From the NCBI GenBank assembly GCA_023426245.1, contig JAFABB010000028.1, forward strand, positions 181,379 through 245,378: 64,000 bases of DNA. The letters run 5' to 3'. Made by a program: the position numbers and the translations under genes. Positions 1 to 9,458 of the stretch are shown piece after piece. A model generated the notes under the pieces. It was not told the origin of the DNA, searched no databases, and saw only the letters and a list, made by a program, of their open reading frames with translations. Every line of letters starts with the position of its first letter. The stretch's first letter is position 1. The DNA comes from Bacillota bacterium (GTDB lineage: Bacteria; Bacillota; UBA4882; UBA8346).

Positions 1-3000
1 GTTGGCGCCAATGCTACCGATGGCAGTACCAGTACTTACTGGGAAGGTACGGCTAATAACTATCCCAGCATCATTACGGTTGATTTGGGCAGTTCCCAAT
101 CGATTTATAAAGTGGTTTTAAAGCTTAACTCATCTTGGGAGAGTCGAACCCAGACACTAGCAGTGCTTGGTAGTACGGATAATTCGGCATTTACAACTTT
201 GGTCGCATCGACCCCTTATACTTTTAATTCCTCAAACAGTAATACCGTTACCATAACCTTCAGTTCAGCCACTACCCGGTATATCCGCTTGAATATAACA
301 GCAAACAGTGGCGCAACAGCCGGACAGGTAGCCGAACTTGAGGTATACGGTTCCGGAACCGGAACTTCTCCAACCAATCTGGCGCTTAATAAATCAATCG
401 TTGCCAATAATGCTATCCAAACATATGTTGCTGTCAACGCCAATGATGGTAGTCTGACTACCTATTGGGAGGGTGCGGCCAATTCTTATCCCAATATCTT
501 AACGGTTGATTTGGGTGCTTCTCAAACTATCAATCAAGTGGTTATCAGCCTAAATCCCGGTTCTACGTGGGCAACCCGCACCCAAACGTTTTCGGTTTTA
601 GGAAGTACCGATAATTCAACTTTTACCACGATAATGGCCGCCGGTACCTATACTTTTAACCCGAGTACCGGAAATTCCGTTACCATATCATTTACCCCGC
701 TTACCACCCGTTATGTCCGGCTCAGCTTCACCGCAAACAGCGGAGCTACCGGGGGCCAGGTGGGCGAGATTGGAGTTTATAACACAAACAGTTCCAGTCG
801 GCCTGATTTAATTGTGCAAAGTATTTCTTGGTCGCCCGCAAACCCTTCATCCGGCAATGCGGTGACTTTTAGCGCCATTATCAAAAATCAAGGTGGAGCC
901 AGTGTTCCTGCCGGAACAATCAGTACGCTTTCTTTTTATGTTGATGGAACTCTGGTTTCAAGCAATGCCAGTTATTCCAGTTCTATTGCATCCGGGGCCA
1001 CCGTTACATTGACCGGCGCAGCGACTTGGACTGCTTCAAGCGGTAGCCACACTATCCAGGCAATTGTGGATGGAGGAAATGTCATCAGCGAGAGTGATGA
1101 AACCAATAATAGTTACCTTACCCAATTAACTATCGGAACTATCGGCGGAAAGTATGAGGCCGAACAGGCGGCACTTTCCGGGACTGCCGAGATCGACACC
1201 GATCATACCGGTTATTCGGGTACGGGTTTTGTGGGTGGCTATTGGTACGCCGGTCCGGCTACCACATTTACGGTTTCAGTGGCCAGCGCTGGTTGGTATG
1301 ACGCAACCTTGCGTTATGGCAATGCTATGGGTAACAATCGGACACTGTCAATTTATGTGAATGGTGTTGATAAGATTCAGAGTACTTTTCCGAATCTATC
1401 CAGTTGGGACAGATGGTCCGATAAGACCGAAACCCTTTATTTGAATGCAGGCTCCAATACAATATCATACAAATTCGACAGCGACGACACGGGCAATATC
1501 AATTTGGATTATATGACCATCAGTTCTACCACGAGTATAAAGCCGGATTTGACCATTACCGGGATTTCTTGGACTCCGGCTACGCCATCGGAAACAGATT
1601 CCCCTGTTTTAACCGCGACGGTTAAAAATAACGGAAATGGTTCGGCTTCAGCGTCCACAGTTGATTTTTATTTAAACAATATAAAGGTAGGAACAGTTAC
1701 AACTCCGGTGATTGCCGCTGGTGGTAGTATTAGTGTTTCTGCCAATATCGGGGCCCAAGATGCGGGGACTTATAGGGTATCAGCCGTGGCCGATCAAGAA
1801 AACGCCCTGAGCGAACTGGATGAAGGTAATAATAACTTTACCGCTTCCTCATCCCTGGTGGTCCTAGCGGCTTCTACTTCGGATTTGGTGGTTTCTACGG
1901 CCATGTCGCCTGAGAATCCCAATAGCGGAACTACGGTAAGCTTTATGATTACTCTTGCCAACCAAGGAACCATGGTGTCCGGATCGGGTAATCATGCCCT
2001 TGCTTTAGTTTTGAAGAACTCCGCGGGTGAGGTCATCCGAACCTATAACTCAACTTATTCCGGTTCCTTAAGTGCGGGTGGCTCTGTAAATGTCATCATG
2101 GGGACTTGGGGCGCCGCTGATGGCAGCTATACCCTTACGGCGAATGTTGCCGCAGATACCAATGAAATAGCCAAGAAACAAGAAAACAATCAATCGGTCA
2201 CTTCCATCAGTATTGGGCGCGGCGCCCATATGCCATACACCAAAATAGAGGCGGAATCGAGTTCCGTTACTACCAATGGCACCAAATTACCAACCGATTA
2301 CCGGCTGGGAAACTATGCCGGCGAAGCTTCGGGACGATCTGCAATTTATCTTGATGCAACCGGGGAATATGTTCAATTTACATTGACGTCTCCGGCAAAC
2401 GCCTTTGTGCTTCGTAATGCAGTGGCCGAGGGTGCTAGCGGGACTGTAAGCGTTTATGCTGATGGCGTCAGGAAAGGTACTTTCGCGGTGAGTTCCAAGT
2501 TTTCCTATGTTTATGCATCTCCTACTACGTTATCGCAGCTTGGGTACAATAATACCGCCAGTGGAACGGCTTATTGGCTGTATGAAGATGCTCAGTTAAT
2601 GTTGGATCAGGTTTACCCGGTGGGAACCAAAATTAAGGTTCAAATTGATTCCGGAGATATCCGTTGGATTTATGTCGATTTCCTGGAGTTCGAAAATGTC
2701 GCTGCAGCCGCTGCCAATCCGGATCCCGCAAAATATGTGGAAGTATCCAGTACCAAGTCGATTGATGCTGCTCTGCAGGAGTTCCGCAATGACTCGACCA
2801 AGTTGGGAATCTTTATTCCAGCCGGTACCTGGGAGATATCCAATAAGATTTTCCTTTATGGCCGGGCAACGCAGATTATCGGTGCAGGTCCGTGGTGGAC
2901 TAAACTTACGGCTCCTCAAGGATCATCCAATACGGATGTGGGATTCAATATTAGTTCGGCGGCCAATGGGTCTCTCATCAAGAATTTGTCGGCGTGGGGC

Positions 3001-3906
3001 AACTACCAATACCGGGTGGACGGTCCGGGTAAGTTCATCGACGGCGACAGGATGCAGAATGTGACGGTCGATAATGTATGGATTGAACATTTCATTTGCA
3101 TGTATTGGGGAATTGGTTCATCCTATAATACATTTAAAAACTGCCGCATCCGGAATACCTTTGCCGATGGTATTAACATGACCAACGGTTCTTCGTACAA
3201 CCAGATTACTAACTGTGATGCCCGTGGGACCGGCGATGATTCTTTTGCCTTGTTCAGTGCGACCGATTCCGGGGGATCCTATAATGTCGGGAACGTTTAC
3301 TCGAATCTTAGCGCCACATGCACAAGACGTGCCGCTTGTTTTGCAATTTACGGCGGTTCCAATAATCAGTTCCAGAATTTATACGGTGCGGATAGTCTGA
3401 CTTACCCCGGCATTACCATTAATAGTTACAGTTTTGGCTATAGTACTCTCGGATTTGGCGATGAGGATACTGTTTTCGACGGGGTAACTTTGGATCGGAC
3501 CGGCGGTGATTTCTGGACAAGCTCGGGAGCGGATTCCGGTGATAAAATTAATGATTATCAGAATTTCGGGGCCATTTGGTTTTACTGCGGCGACCGCGCC
3601 TTTAAAAATATCCTGGTTAAAAATGTGGATATCAATAACCCGGTGTACTACGGTTTGATGTTCCAAACCAAATATTCAGAGGCCTTGTCAATGCAGAACA
3701 TTCGCTTGGAAAACGTTAATGTCAACAATGCGCCCCGTTATGGAATCAAACTGGTGGTTAAGGCGGAAGATGGTCAAGGACCGGTTCTTGGCTCGGCCTC
3801 GTTCAAGAATGTAAAGATTAATAACCCAGGACTTGGAACCATTTATGGTCAGTCCGCTTGTCCCGGTTTTATTGTGACTAAAATCGGGGAAGATAATAAT
3901 TGGTGA
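1..3906 (+). CDS. Secreted multidomain pectate-lyase-like protein, 5'-truncated by window edge
   Basis: The reading frame is open from base 1, so the true start lies upstream; at least 1301 residues are present. In order: the end of a first discoidin-like (F5/8 type C) domain (about 1-117), a second one (125-260) with the same DGSxxTYWEG and VDLG...I pattern, a CARDB/Ig-like domain (265-378), a CBM6/35-like module beginning YEAEQA (382-508), two more CARDB domains (513-735), another carbohydrate-binding-like module (740-905), and a right-handed beta-helix like that of pectate-lyase/polygalacturonase families (925-1301) with repeated N-rich turns. The CARDB domains share the pattern PDLxVxxISWxPxxPxxG. 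I infer an extracellular enzyme acting on pectin or another plant polysaccharide; the catalytic residues cannot be assigned by eye and a structural adhesin is possible. A terminator-like hairpin follows. Confidence 0.8.
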   Translation, partial: VGANATDGSTSTYWEGTANNYPSIITVDLGSSQSIYKVVLKLNSSWESRTQTLAVLGSTDNSAFTTLVASTPYTFNSSNSNTVTITFSSATTRYIRLNITANSGATAGQVAELEVYGSGTGTSPTNLALNKSIVANNAIQTYVAVNANDGSLTTYWEGAANSYPNILTVDLGASQTINQVVISLNPGSTWATRTQTFSVLGSTDNSTFTTIMAAGTYTFNPSTGNSVTISFTPLTTRYVRLSFTANSGATGGQVGEIGVYNTNSSSRPDLIVQSISWSPANPSSGNAVTFSAIIKNQGGASVPAGTISTLSFYVDGTLVSSNASYSSSIASGATVTLTGAATWTASSGSHTIQAIVDGGNVISESDETNNSYLTQLTIGTIGGKYEAEQAALSGTAEIDTDHTGYSGTGFVGGYWYAGPATTFTVSVASAGWYDATLRYGNAMGNNRTLSIYVNGVDKIQSTFPNLSSWDRWSDKTETLYLNAGSNTISYKFDSDDTGNINLDYMTISSTTSIKPDLTITGISWTPATPSETDSPVLTATVKNNGNGSASASTVDFYLNNIKVGTVTTPVIAAGGSISVSANIGAQDAGTYRVSAVADQENALSELDEGNNNFTASSSLVVLAASTSDLVVSTAMSPENPNSGTTVSFMITLANQGTMVSGSGNHALALVLKNSAGEVIRTYNSTYSGSLSAGGSVNVIMGTWGAADGSYTLTANVAADTNEIAKKQENNQSVTSISIGRGAHMPYTKIEAESSSVTTNGTKLPTDYRLGNYAGEASGRSAIYLDATGEYVQFTLTSPANAFVLRNAVAEGASGTVSVYADGVRKGTFAVSSKFSYVYASPTTLSQLGYNNTASGTAYWLYEDAQLMLDQVYPVGTKIKVQIDSGDIRWIYVDFLEFENVAAAAANPDPAKYVEVSSTKSIDAALQEFRNDSTKLGIFIPAGTWEISNKIFLYGRATQIIGAGPWWTKLTAPQGSSNTDVGFNISSAANGSLIKNLSAWGNYQYRVDGPGKFIDGDRMQNVTVDNVWIEHFICMYWGIGSSYNTFKNCRIRNTFADGINMTNGSSYNQITNCDARGTGDDSFALFSATDSGGSYNVGNVYSNLSATCTRRAACFAIYGGSNNQFQNLYGADSLTYPGITINSYSFGYSTLGFGDEDTVFDGVTLDRTGGDFWTSSGADSGDKINDYQNFGAIWFYCGDRAFKNILVKNVDINNPVYYGLMFQTKYSEALSMQNIRLENVNVNNAPRYGIKLVVKAEDGQGPVLGSASFKNVKINNPGLGTIYGQSACPGFIVTKIGEDNNW

Positions 3907-3959
3907 GTATCCATAATGGATTCCTGCGGGTATTTTTTTAATGAACTGAGTTGGGTAAG

Positions 3960-4000
3960 GGGGGCTTTCTTAAAGGAAAAGAGATAGCCCCCTTTTCCTT
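3960..4000 (+). terminator. Rho-independent terminator after the beta-helix gene
   Basis: GGGGGCT (3960-3966) pairs with AGCCCCC (3986-3992) and is followed by TTTTCCTTTATT. It lies 54 bases after the stop codon. Confidence 0.7.
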
Positions 4001-4096
4001 TATTCATGGGTACGGTGTGTGACGACTTCAACCCCAAAGCCGTCCAACCTCGAGTTTTGTTGTCTCAATCCGATATCAGGTAACACAAATGGGAAA

Positions 4097-5104
4097 TTAA
4101 ATTTTGTGATATCGCGGTTTATTTAGGTTTGCGTTTCCCAATTGCATCAGGTAAATCAATGGCAGGGTTAGGATGATGACGAAAGTAGCAATCAGGATGC
4201 CATACAACCGGGAATCGGTGTCTACATAAGAATTCAACATGAATTTGAATAAAAAAAGCAAGGGTTTATGGGTTGCTAAAATGATCAGGGAGTGGTGGCC
4301 CAGAAAATTGAAACAATGAATGGAACCAATTTTATGACCGATAACCAGGATACCCATAATCGCTATGATGGCTGTCAGGTAAAAGAGAAAATAATTTCCC
4401 AGATTGTTACTGAACATGCTGACTTTTGGAATTCCACTTAGGTTGATGTTTAAACGCGCCAGGTAAAAATGAAGTGCCTGACAAAAAATCAAAAAAAGGA
4501 TTACGGCGCTCCAATTCAATTTCTTTATCAGTTCCGACCAATTCCGCGTTCGGAAATAATGGCCTAGAAAAAAGAAGACCACTGCTGTGAAGGCCACATC
4601 CGCTTTAAAAGGCAAAAAAATTCGTTCTACCCCCAAATAATAACCTACACCCGATCCAATCAGAACCGCCGTTAAAATCAATCCCGGTTTTTTTAGCAGA
4701 TTATCCAGGCACCAAAACAGCAAATTGACTACCATTAAGCAGGTGAGAAACCAAATGGAATCATTGCCGCCGTTTTTTCCGCTTCCATTGAAGAGGGAGA
4801 GAATTTTGGGGAGATGAGGGCCGATTAAATCCTGCCGCTCCTGGAATCCAAGCATAACCAAATAAAATGTCCATGACAATATCGTAAATAGGATATAAGG
4901 CACATAGAGCCGGATGATTTTTGAGGACAAGAATTCTTTCAGGGGTTTATTTTTGTAAAGAAACCCGGAAATGAAAAAGAACAATGGCATATGAAAAGAG
5001 TAAATCAATACAGAACGAGGAAGCATGGTATGTCCCCAGACAACCAGGAAAATGCCGATGCCCTTCAATAGGTCTATAAAGTCGTATTTTTCAGAGTTAT
5101 TCAT
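4097..5104 (-). CDS. Acyltransferase 3 family integral membrane protein
   Basis: The 335-residue protein has about ten hydrophobic segments and starts with the acyltransferase-3 signature: FIDLLKGIGIFLVVWGHT (residues about 9-26) with the conserved histidine, then SFHMPLFFFISGFLYK (about 36-51). Family members (OafA/YrhL/WecH-like) transfer acetyl or other acyl groups from the cytoplasm to cell-surface sugars or antibiotics. The start has AAGGGAAG just before the ATG. It is a single gene convergent with the preceding gene; the acceptor is unknown. Confidence 0.85.
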   Translation of the reverse strand: MNNSEKYDFIDLLKGIGIFLVVWGHTMLPRSVLIYSFHMPLFFFISGFLYKNKPLKEFLSSKIIRLYVPYILFTILSWTFYLVMLGFQERQDLIGPHLPKILSLFNGSGKNGGNDSIWFLTCLMVVNLLFWCLDNLLKKPGLILTAVLIGSGVGYYLGVERIFLPFKADVAFTAVVFFFLGHYFRTRNWSELIKKLNWSAVILFLIFCQALHFYLARLNINLSGIPKVSMFSNNLGNYFLFYLTAIIAIMGILVIGHKIGSIHCFNFLGHHSLIILATHKPLLFLFKFMLNSYVDTDSRLYGILIATFVIILTLPLIYLMQLGNANLNKPRYHKI

Positions 5105-5260
5105 CTTCCCTTGGTGCCATCCTGTATGAAGAATCAGAGTTGAATAAAGTTAATGTATTTTTCAGCATGGAAGGGTTACTTCCTGTGTCAAAAGTGTTAA
5201 AATTATTCTCAAGACTCAAATCAGCAAATGAGTTCCATTACTTGGGAATAGGATTCGTTC

Positions 5261-5956
5261 ATGCATTATACGATGATCAAACAAGGTGTTTTTTTGGAAC
5301 GTCCCAACCGGTTTATCGCGAATGTTCTGGTTGATGGCGTCATTGAAACGGTTCATGTCAAAAATACCGGACGTTGTAGAGAGTTGCTTATCCATGGAGT
5401 CCCGGTGATTCTGGAGAAAGCGGTATCCTTGCCAAACTCCGGCCGGAAAACAAAATATTCATTGATCTCGGTTTATAAAGAGAACCGGCTTATCAATATC
5501 GATTCTCAGGCCCCGAACATGGTAATTTATGAGGCCTTGCATCGAGGTGAACTGTCGGAATTTGGGAGGCCAACCCGGATTGTTAGAGAATTTCGCTATG
5601 GTAGTTCCCGCTTCGATTTATATTATGAAAGTGGAATGGTTAAGGGATTTATCGAAGTGAAAGGAGTTACCCTGGAACGGGACGGAGTCTTGTTTTTTCC
5701 GGATGCACCTACGGAACGTGGGTCGAAACATGTACGTGAGCTTGTTGAAGCCGTTAAATCTGGATATGAAGCGTGTATCCTTTTCCTGATACAGATGGAA
5801 GGAGCTGCCTGGTTTGAACCCAATACGGTAACTGATCCTCAATTTGCCGAAGCTTTACGCAGTGCTTCCACTCATGGAGTCAAAGTATTGGCATATGATT
5901 CGCGCGTAACCGAAGATGAAATCGGTATGGGTAGACCCGTTGCTATTAAACTATGA
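5261..5956 (+). CDS. sfsA: SfsA family DNA/RNA nuclease-like protein
   Basis: The 231-residue protein is full length for SfsA. It has the N-terminal OB-like part (FLERPNRFIANVLVDG, then VHVKNTGRCRELL at about 30-42) and the nuclease-like C-terminal part with FDLYY (about 125-129) and FIEVKGVTLERDG (about 137-149), the PD-(D/E)xK-type core, then FPDAPTERGSKHVREL. SfsA was first described as a sugar fermentation stimulation protein and is now regarded as a nuclease. The ATG at 5261 is weakly supported by AGGATT upstream; a second ATG at 5273 is possible. It is probably cotranscribed with the reductase gene 40 bases downstream. Confidence 0.9.
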   Translation: MHYTMIKQGVFLERPNRFIANVLVDGVIETVHVKNTGRCRELLIHGVPVILEKAVSLPNSGRKTKYSLISVYKENRLINIDSQAPNMVIYEALHRGELSEFGRPTRIVREFRYGSSRFDLYYESGMVKGFIEVKGVTLERDGVLFFPDAPTERGSKHVRELVEAVKSGYEACILFLIQMEGAAWFEPNTVTDPQFAEALRSASTHGVKVLAYDSRVTEDEIGMGRPVAIKL

Positions 5957-5996
5957 TGGTTTCAATAACAATATTTCTTGAGGAGAGTAACCAATC

Positions 5997-6950
5997 ATGA
6001 AAGTTTTATTAATCGGAACAGGATCAGTGGGCCTGGCTATGGCAGCCGCCCTTTATGACGCGGATTGTCAAGTGGATCTGATCTCCCGGGGTAATACGGG
6101 TGAAAGTATTCTAAAAAACGGGATTATCCGTAAAGGCATTTTTAAAGACATCACCATACCAGCAGAAAAGGTTAGAGTTTTTAAAAATCCGTGGGAAACG
6201 GGGACTGTTGGGTATGACTATATTTTGATTTGCGCCAAAACGACAGGAAATAAAGAAATTGCAGCAAACATTGGGAAATGTGGCCGGGAACTGGTGAAAG
6301 AATCCGGGAGTCTCATTTTATGCCAGAATGGTTTCAGAAATGAACAGTATTATTTTGAAGTATTGGACAAAAACCGGATTTACACGGCTAGTTTTGCGAT
6401 CGGGTTTCAAAGACCCGAACTTTACATCAGTCAAGTTACCGTTTTTTCGTCCCCGGTTACGATGGGGAGTTTATTTGGCGGCGACTTAATGAATTTAAAT
6501 CCGCTGGTGAAAGCTTTGGAAAACGGAGGTTTGCCTGCCAGAGTGTCGGAAAATATTGAACGGACTTTATGGGCTAAAATGCTCTATAATTGTGCTTTAA
6601 ATCCTTTAAGCGCTATTTTGAAGGTCAATTACGGTGCCCTGGCTAGCAATCCGGATGCGGTTTTCATCATGGACAAGTTGATTGAGGAAATCTTTGCCGT
6701 TATGGAAGCTGCGAAGTTCAGCACTTTTTGGCACGATCCGGCCGAATACAAGAGGCAATTTTACGGAAAAATCTTGCCGCCGACCTATCAACACCGTTCT
6801 TCAACACTTCAGGACATGGAGCGCCGGATCAAAACCGAAATTGACAGCTTAAGCGGGGTGATTGTCTCGCTTGGCCAGGAATATCAGGTTGATGTACCCT
6901 ATCATACGATGATTTATCGGATGATCAAAACAATGGAATCGCTTTATTGA
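5997..6950 (+). CDS. Ketopantoate reductase family (PanE/ApbA) oxidoreductase
   Basis: The 317-residue protein has a Rossmann motif GTGSVGLAMA at residues 7-16 and the C-terminal ketopantoate-reductase motif LWAKMLYNCALNPLSAI (about 189-205), whose lysine and asparagine match catalytic positions in PanE. The family reduces 2-dehydropantoate to pantoate with NADPH, but many paralogues act on other 2-oxo acids, so I do not assign panE. A GAGGAGAG ribosome binding site precedes the ATG. No panB or panC is nearby, which weakens a coenzyme A assignment. Confidence 0.8.
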   Translation: MKVLLIGTGSVGLAMAAALYDADCQVDLISRGNTGESILKNGIIRKGIFKDITIPAEKVRVFKNPWETGTVGYDYILICAKTTGNKEIAANIGKCGRELVKESGSLILCQNGFRNEQYYFEVLDKNRIYTASFAIGFQRPELYISQVTVFSSPVTMGSLFGGDLMNLNPLVKALENGGLPARVSENIERTLWAKMLYNCALNPLSAILKVNYGALASNPDAVFIMDKLIEEIFAVMEAAKFSTFWHDPAEYKRQFYGKILPPTYQHRSSTLQDMERRIKTEIDSLSGVIVSLGQEYQVDVPYHTMIYRMIKTMESLY

Positions 6951-7172
6951 TTCAAAAAATTATTTATCTGTTGTCCTATTGTTATGGAAAACTTCTTGTG
7001 AGGAAAACGAGTTTTCAGAGATCATACCAAAGAGATTTTTATTTCTTTATAAACGATATTGGGTGAAACATTATGTATCAAATTTAGTGGAAAAATTGAT
7101 TTCACTAGCCCAATCTGTACCCATTAAAAAGTGTGCTCTTGATTTTGTTTAAAAAGATCGGAGAGGAATACA

Positions 7173-9119
7173 GTGGTAAAAATAACTTTTATGGCGGCCA
7201 ACCGAGAAATGTTTGCCCAAGCTGAAGCGGTCTCCAAAGAAATGAATCTTGATGTGGAAATCAAACTGATCACTTCCGACAACGTAGTGGAAGAGGCACG
7301 AAAATCCGCTCAAAACGGGACGCATATCATCATCGCCAGAGGATATCAGGCTTATCTTGTCAGCAAGTATACTGAGCTCCCCGTGGTTAAAGTCGTCCTT
7401 TCCGGGCAGGAATTGGCGGTGCTGGTGTCGGAAGCCCGCCAGATGGCGGCTAAGAGTTTGCCGGTAATTGGAATTGTGGGCTTTAAGGGCATGTTCAGCA
7501 GTACCAAACCTTTTGAAGAAATATTCAATGTGAAAATCAATGAATATTTTGTGGACAATCCTCAAGAATTACAAACCGCCGTCAATTATGCCTGGAAAGC
7601 GAAGGTCGATGTGCTCATCGGCGGAGAACTTGCCTTACAATATGCCCAAAAAAGAGGAATACCGTCCTTGTTTTTAAAATCACGGGTGGAGTCGATTGAA
7701 GAGGCTTTTTCCAATGCCAAAAGGGTTGCGTATGCCATTGATTTGGAAAAACGAAACACTGCCGAATTAAAGACGATCTTGGATTATTCTTTTGACGGCA
7801 TCATCAAGTTAAATACCCAGGGTTTTATTACCGTGGTCAATGACATGGCTGAAAAAATACTTGGCAAAAACTCCGGGCAATTGTTAGGGAAACCGCTCAC
7901 CGCCATTTTTGATCTGCCGGATGAAAATATGCTGAACCAGGTAATCAACGAGAACAAGAACTTATATTCGGTGATCGTAAAGAAAGAAAACCTGGCCTGG
8001 GTCGCCAATATTGTAAACATGACGATTGATAATGTTTCCCACGGGATCTTTTTATCGTTTCAGGAATTTAAACGAATTGAAGAACTGGAAGCGGAAATTC
8101 GCAAACAAATTTATGCCAAGGGATATGTGGCCAGGCGTAACTTTGACCAGATTATCGGTTGTTGCGGGGAAATGAAAAAAGTAAAGGCTTCTGCCAAAAT
8201 TTATGTCCAGTATGACTTGCCTGTTTTGATTTATGGCGAACTCGGAACCGGAAAACGTTTTATGGCGGAAAGTATTCACAATGCGAGCTTGCGTTGTAAT
8301 AATCCCTTTATTGCCATTGATTGCAAAGGGGTAGAGAAAGAACTGTTGCAAAAACAGTTGTTTGGATACGAGATTGAGAATTTTTATACCAGTCAGTCCA
8401 ACAAAATCGTTAAAGGCGCTTTTGAATTGGCCCATGGCGGGAGTGTTTTTTTGGAACATCTCTCGTGTTTGGATGAGAATAGTCAGAGCCGCCTTTTGCA
8501 AGTATTGCAAAAAGATACCGTCGTGCGCTTGGAAAGCGGCAAAGCTATTCCAATCGATGTGCGTTTGATATGCAGCACGGACACTAGTTTAACCGTCAAG
8601 ATGAAACAAGGAGGGTTTAACGAGGAACTCTATTATCGGTTAAGCGTTTTGGAACTCATTTTGCCGCCGTTAAGGGAACGAAAGGAGGATATCGCTCCGT
8701 TAGTGGATTTCTTTCTCAAGAAATACGGCGACCTTTATAAAAAGTATATTATGTTGGCTGAGGAAGCCCGCGATTTGATTGGACTCTACCCCTGGTACGG
8801 CAATATCCAGCAACTGAAGCTGTTTTGCGAAAAGATGATTATTTTAGCGGATAAGAAAGTAATCGACGCCAAGTTTGTCAACAGGTATCTACGTTCCTTC
8901 ACTGAGGATTCCGAAACGGGAAGTGAAAGTAAGTTTGATTTTGGCACGCCCCAGGATAAAGCAATTTTATACCGCAACCCGGAATCAGTTCGGATTTTGG
9001 CGACGCTTGAAAAACATCACGGGAACCGGGCCTTGGTTGCTGGGGAGTTGGGGATGAGCACCACTACGCTTTGGCGGAAGATAAAAAAATATCATATCGA
9101 TTTTAAATTTGATATTTAG
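7173..9119 (+). CDS. PrpR_N-PAS-AAA+-Fis transcriptional regulator with degenerate AAA+ core
   Basis: The 648-residue protein has a PrpR N-terminal ligand-binding domain (1-185), a PAS domain (about 190-290, beginning ILDYSFDGIIKLNTQG), a sigma-54-activator-type AAA+ domain (about 325-560) and a Fis-type HTH (about 609-648, ending GMSTTTLWRKIKKYHI). The start is GTG at 7173 with GAGAGG six bases upstream. The AAA+ core has lost key residues: Walker A is GELGTGKR (about 355-362), the GAFTGA loop is replaced by an ENFYTSQ stretch (about 400-406), Walker B reads FLEHLS instead of FLDEIG, and the sensor II arginine of GNVREL is glutamine (GNIQQL). It probably cannot hydrolyse ATP or contact sigma-54, so it may act like TyrR, or as a repressor or antagonist. 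It stands alone upstream of the acidic-sugar operon that it presumably controls. Confidence 0.85.
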   Translation: MVKITFMAANREMFAQAEAVSKEMNLDVEIKLITSDNVVEEARKSAQNGTHIIIARGYQAYLVSKYTELPVVKVVLSGQELAVLVSEARQMAAKSLPVIGIVGFKGMFSSTKPFEEIFNVKINEYFVDNPQELQTAVNYAWKAKVDVLIGGELALQYAQKRGIPSLFLKSRVESIEEAFSNAKRVAYAIDLEKRNTAELKTILDYSFDGIIKLNTQGFITVVNDMAEKILGKNSGQLLGKPLTAIFDLPDENMLNQVINENKNLYSVIVKKENLAWVANIVNMTIDNVSHGIFLSFQEFKRIEELEAEIRKQIYAKGYVARRNFDQIIGCCGEMKKVKASAKIYVQYDLPVLIYGELGTGKRFMAESIHNASLRCNNPFIAIDCKGVEKELLQKQLFGYEIENFYTSQSNKIVKGAFELAHGGSVFLEHLSCLDENSQSRLLQVLQKDTVVRLESGKAIPIDVRLICSTDTSLTVKMKQGGFNEELYYRLSVLELILPPLRERKEDIAPLVDFFLKKYGDLYKKYIMLAEEARDLIGLYPWYGNIQQLKLFCEKMIILADKKVIDAKFVNRYLRSFTEDSETGSESKFDFGTPQDKAILYRNPESVRILATLEKHHGNRALVAGELGMSTTTLWRKIKKYHIDFKFDI

Positions 9120-9189
9120 CCGAATCCGTCATGGAAATCTCAAAATAGCCAAATGATGATAATGGAAATATAAGATATCGAAATGCAAC

Positions 9190-9230
9190 GCTCTAAGAGT
9201 ATTAAGTCCTCTGGAGCTTTTTTATTTTAT
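9190..9230 (+). terminator. Rho-independent terminator of the PrpR-like regulator gene
   Basis: GCTCTAAGAG (9190-9199) pairs, with one bulge and one G-U pair, with CTCTGGAGC (9209-9217), followed by TTTTTTATTTTATT. It separates the regulator gene from the operon downstream. Confidence 0.7.
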
Positions 9231-9262
9231 TCATTCAAAAAGGCTCCGTTTTGATCAATATC

Positions 9263-9325
9263 ATTGAATTATTGAATTGAAGTATGAATGGAATAGAAAG
9301 TGCAATAATTGAATTATTTATTTCG
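9263..9325 (+). promoter_or_regulatory. Candidate operator repeats and sigma-54-like promoter
   Basis: ATTGAATTATTGAATT starts at 9263 and ATTGAATTATTTATT at about 9308, two copies of ATTGAATTATT, a possible regulator site. Between them is TGGAATAGAAAGTGCA (9289-9304), with GG and GC exactly ten bases apart as in -24/-12 promoters, but matching only part of the TGGCAC-N5-TTGCA consensus. A chance match is possible. Confidence 0.35.
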
Positions 9326-9332
9326 TTTTATG

Positions 9333-9376
9333 AAATCCCTTCAAAAAATGTTTATTGTGAAAGGGATTTTTTTAGT
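9333..9376 (+). terminator. Terminator-like hairpin in the operon leader (possible attenuator)
   Basis: AAATCCCTT (9333-9341) pairs with AAGGGATTT (9361-9369), followed by a T run. It lies before the first gene of the operon and after the candidate promoter, so it would act as an attenuator if that promoter is real. Confidence 0.55.
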
Positions 9377-9458
9377 TTTCACATCTTGAAGAATCGTTCT
9401 GTGAAAATTAAAATGAAATAAAAATGAAACAAAAAATCAAGAAACTGGAGGTTAAAGG

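Noticed and set aside
5140..5334. 64-residue frame before sfsA
   Set aside because: It overlaps the start of sfsA in another frame and has no ribosome binding site.
7058..7114. Inverted repeat ATTGGGTGAAA / TTTCACTAGCCCAAT before the PrpR-like gene as an operator
   Set aside because: Arms are unequal and 31 bases apart; too weak to call as a site.
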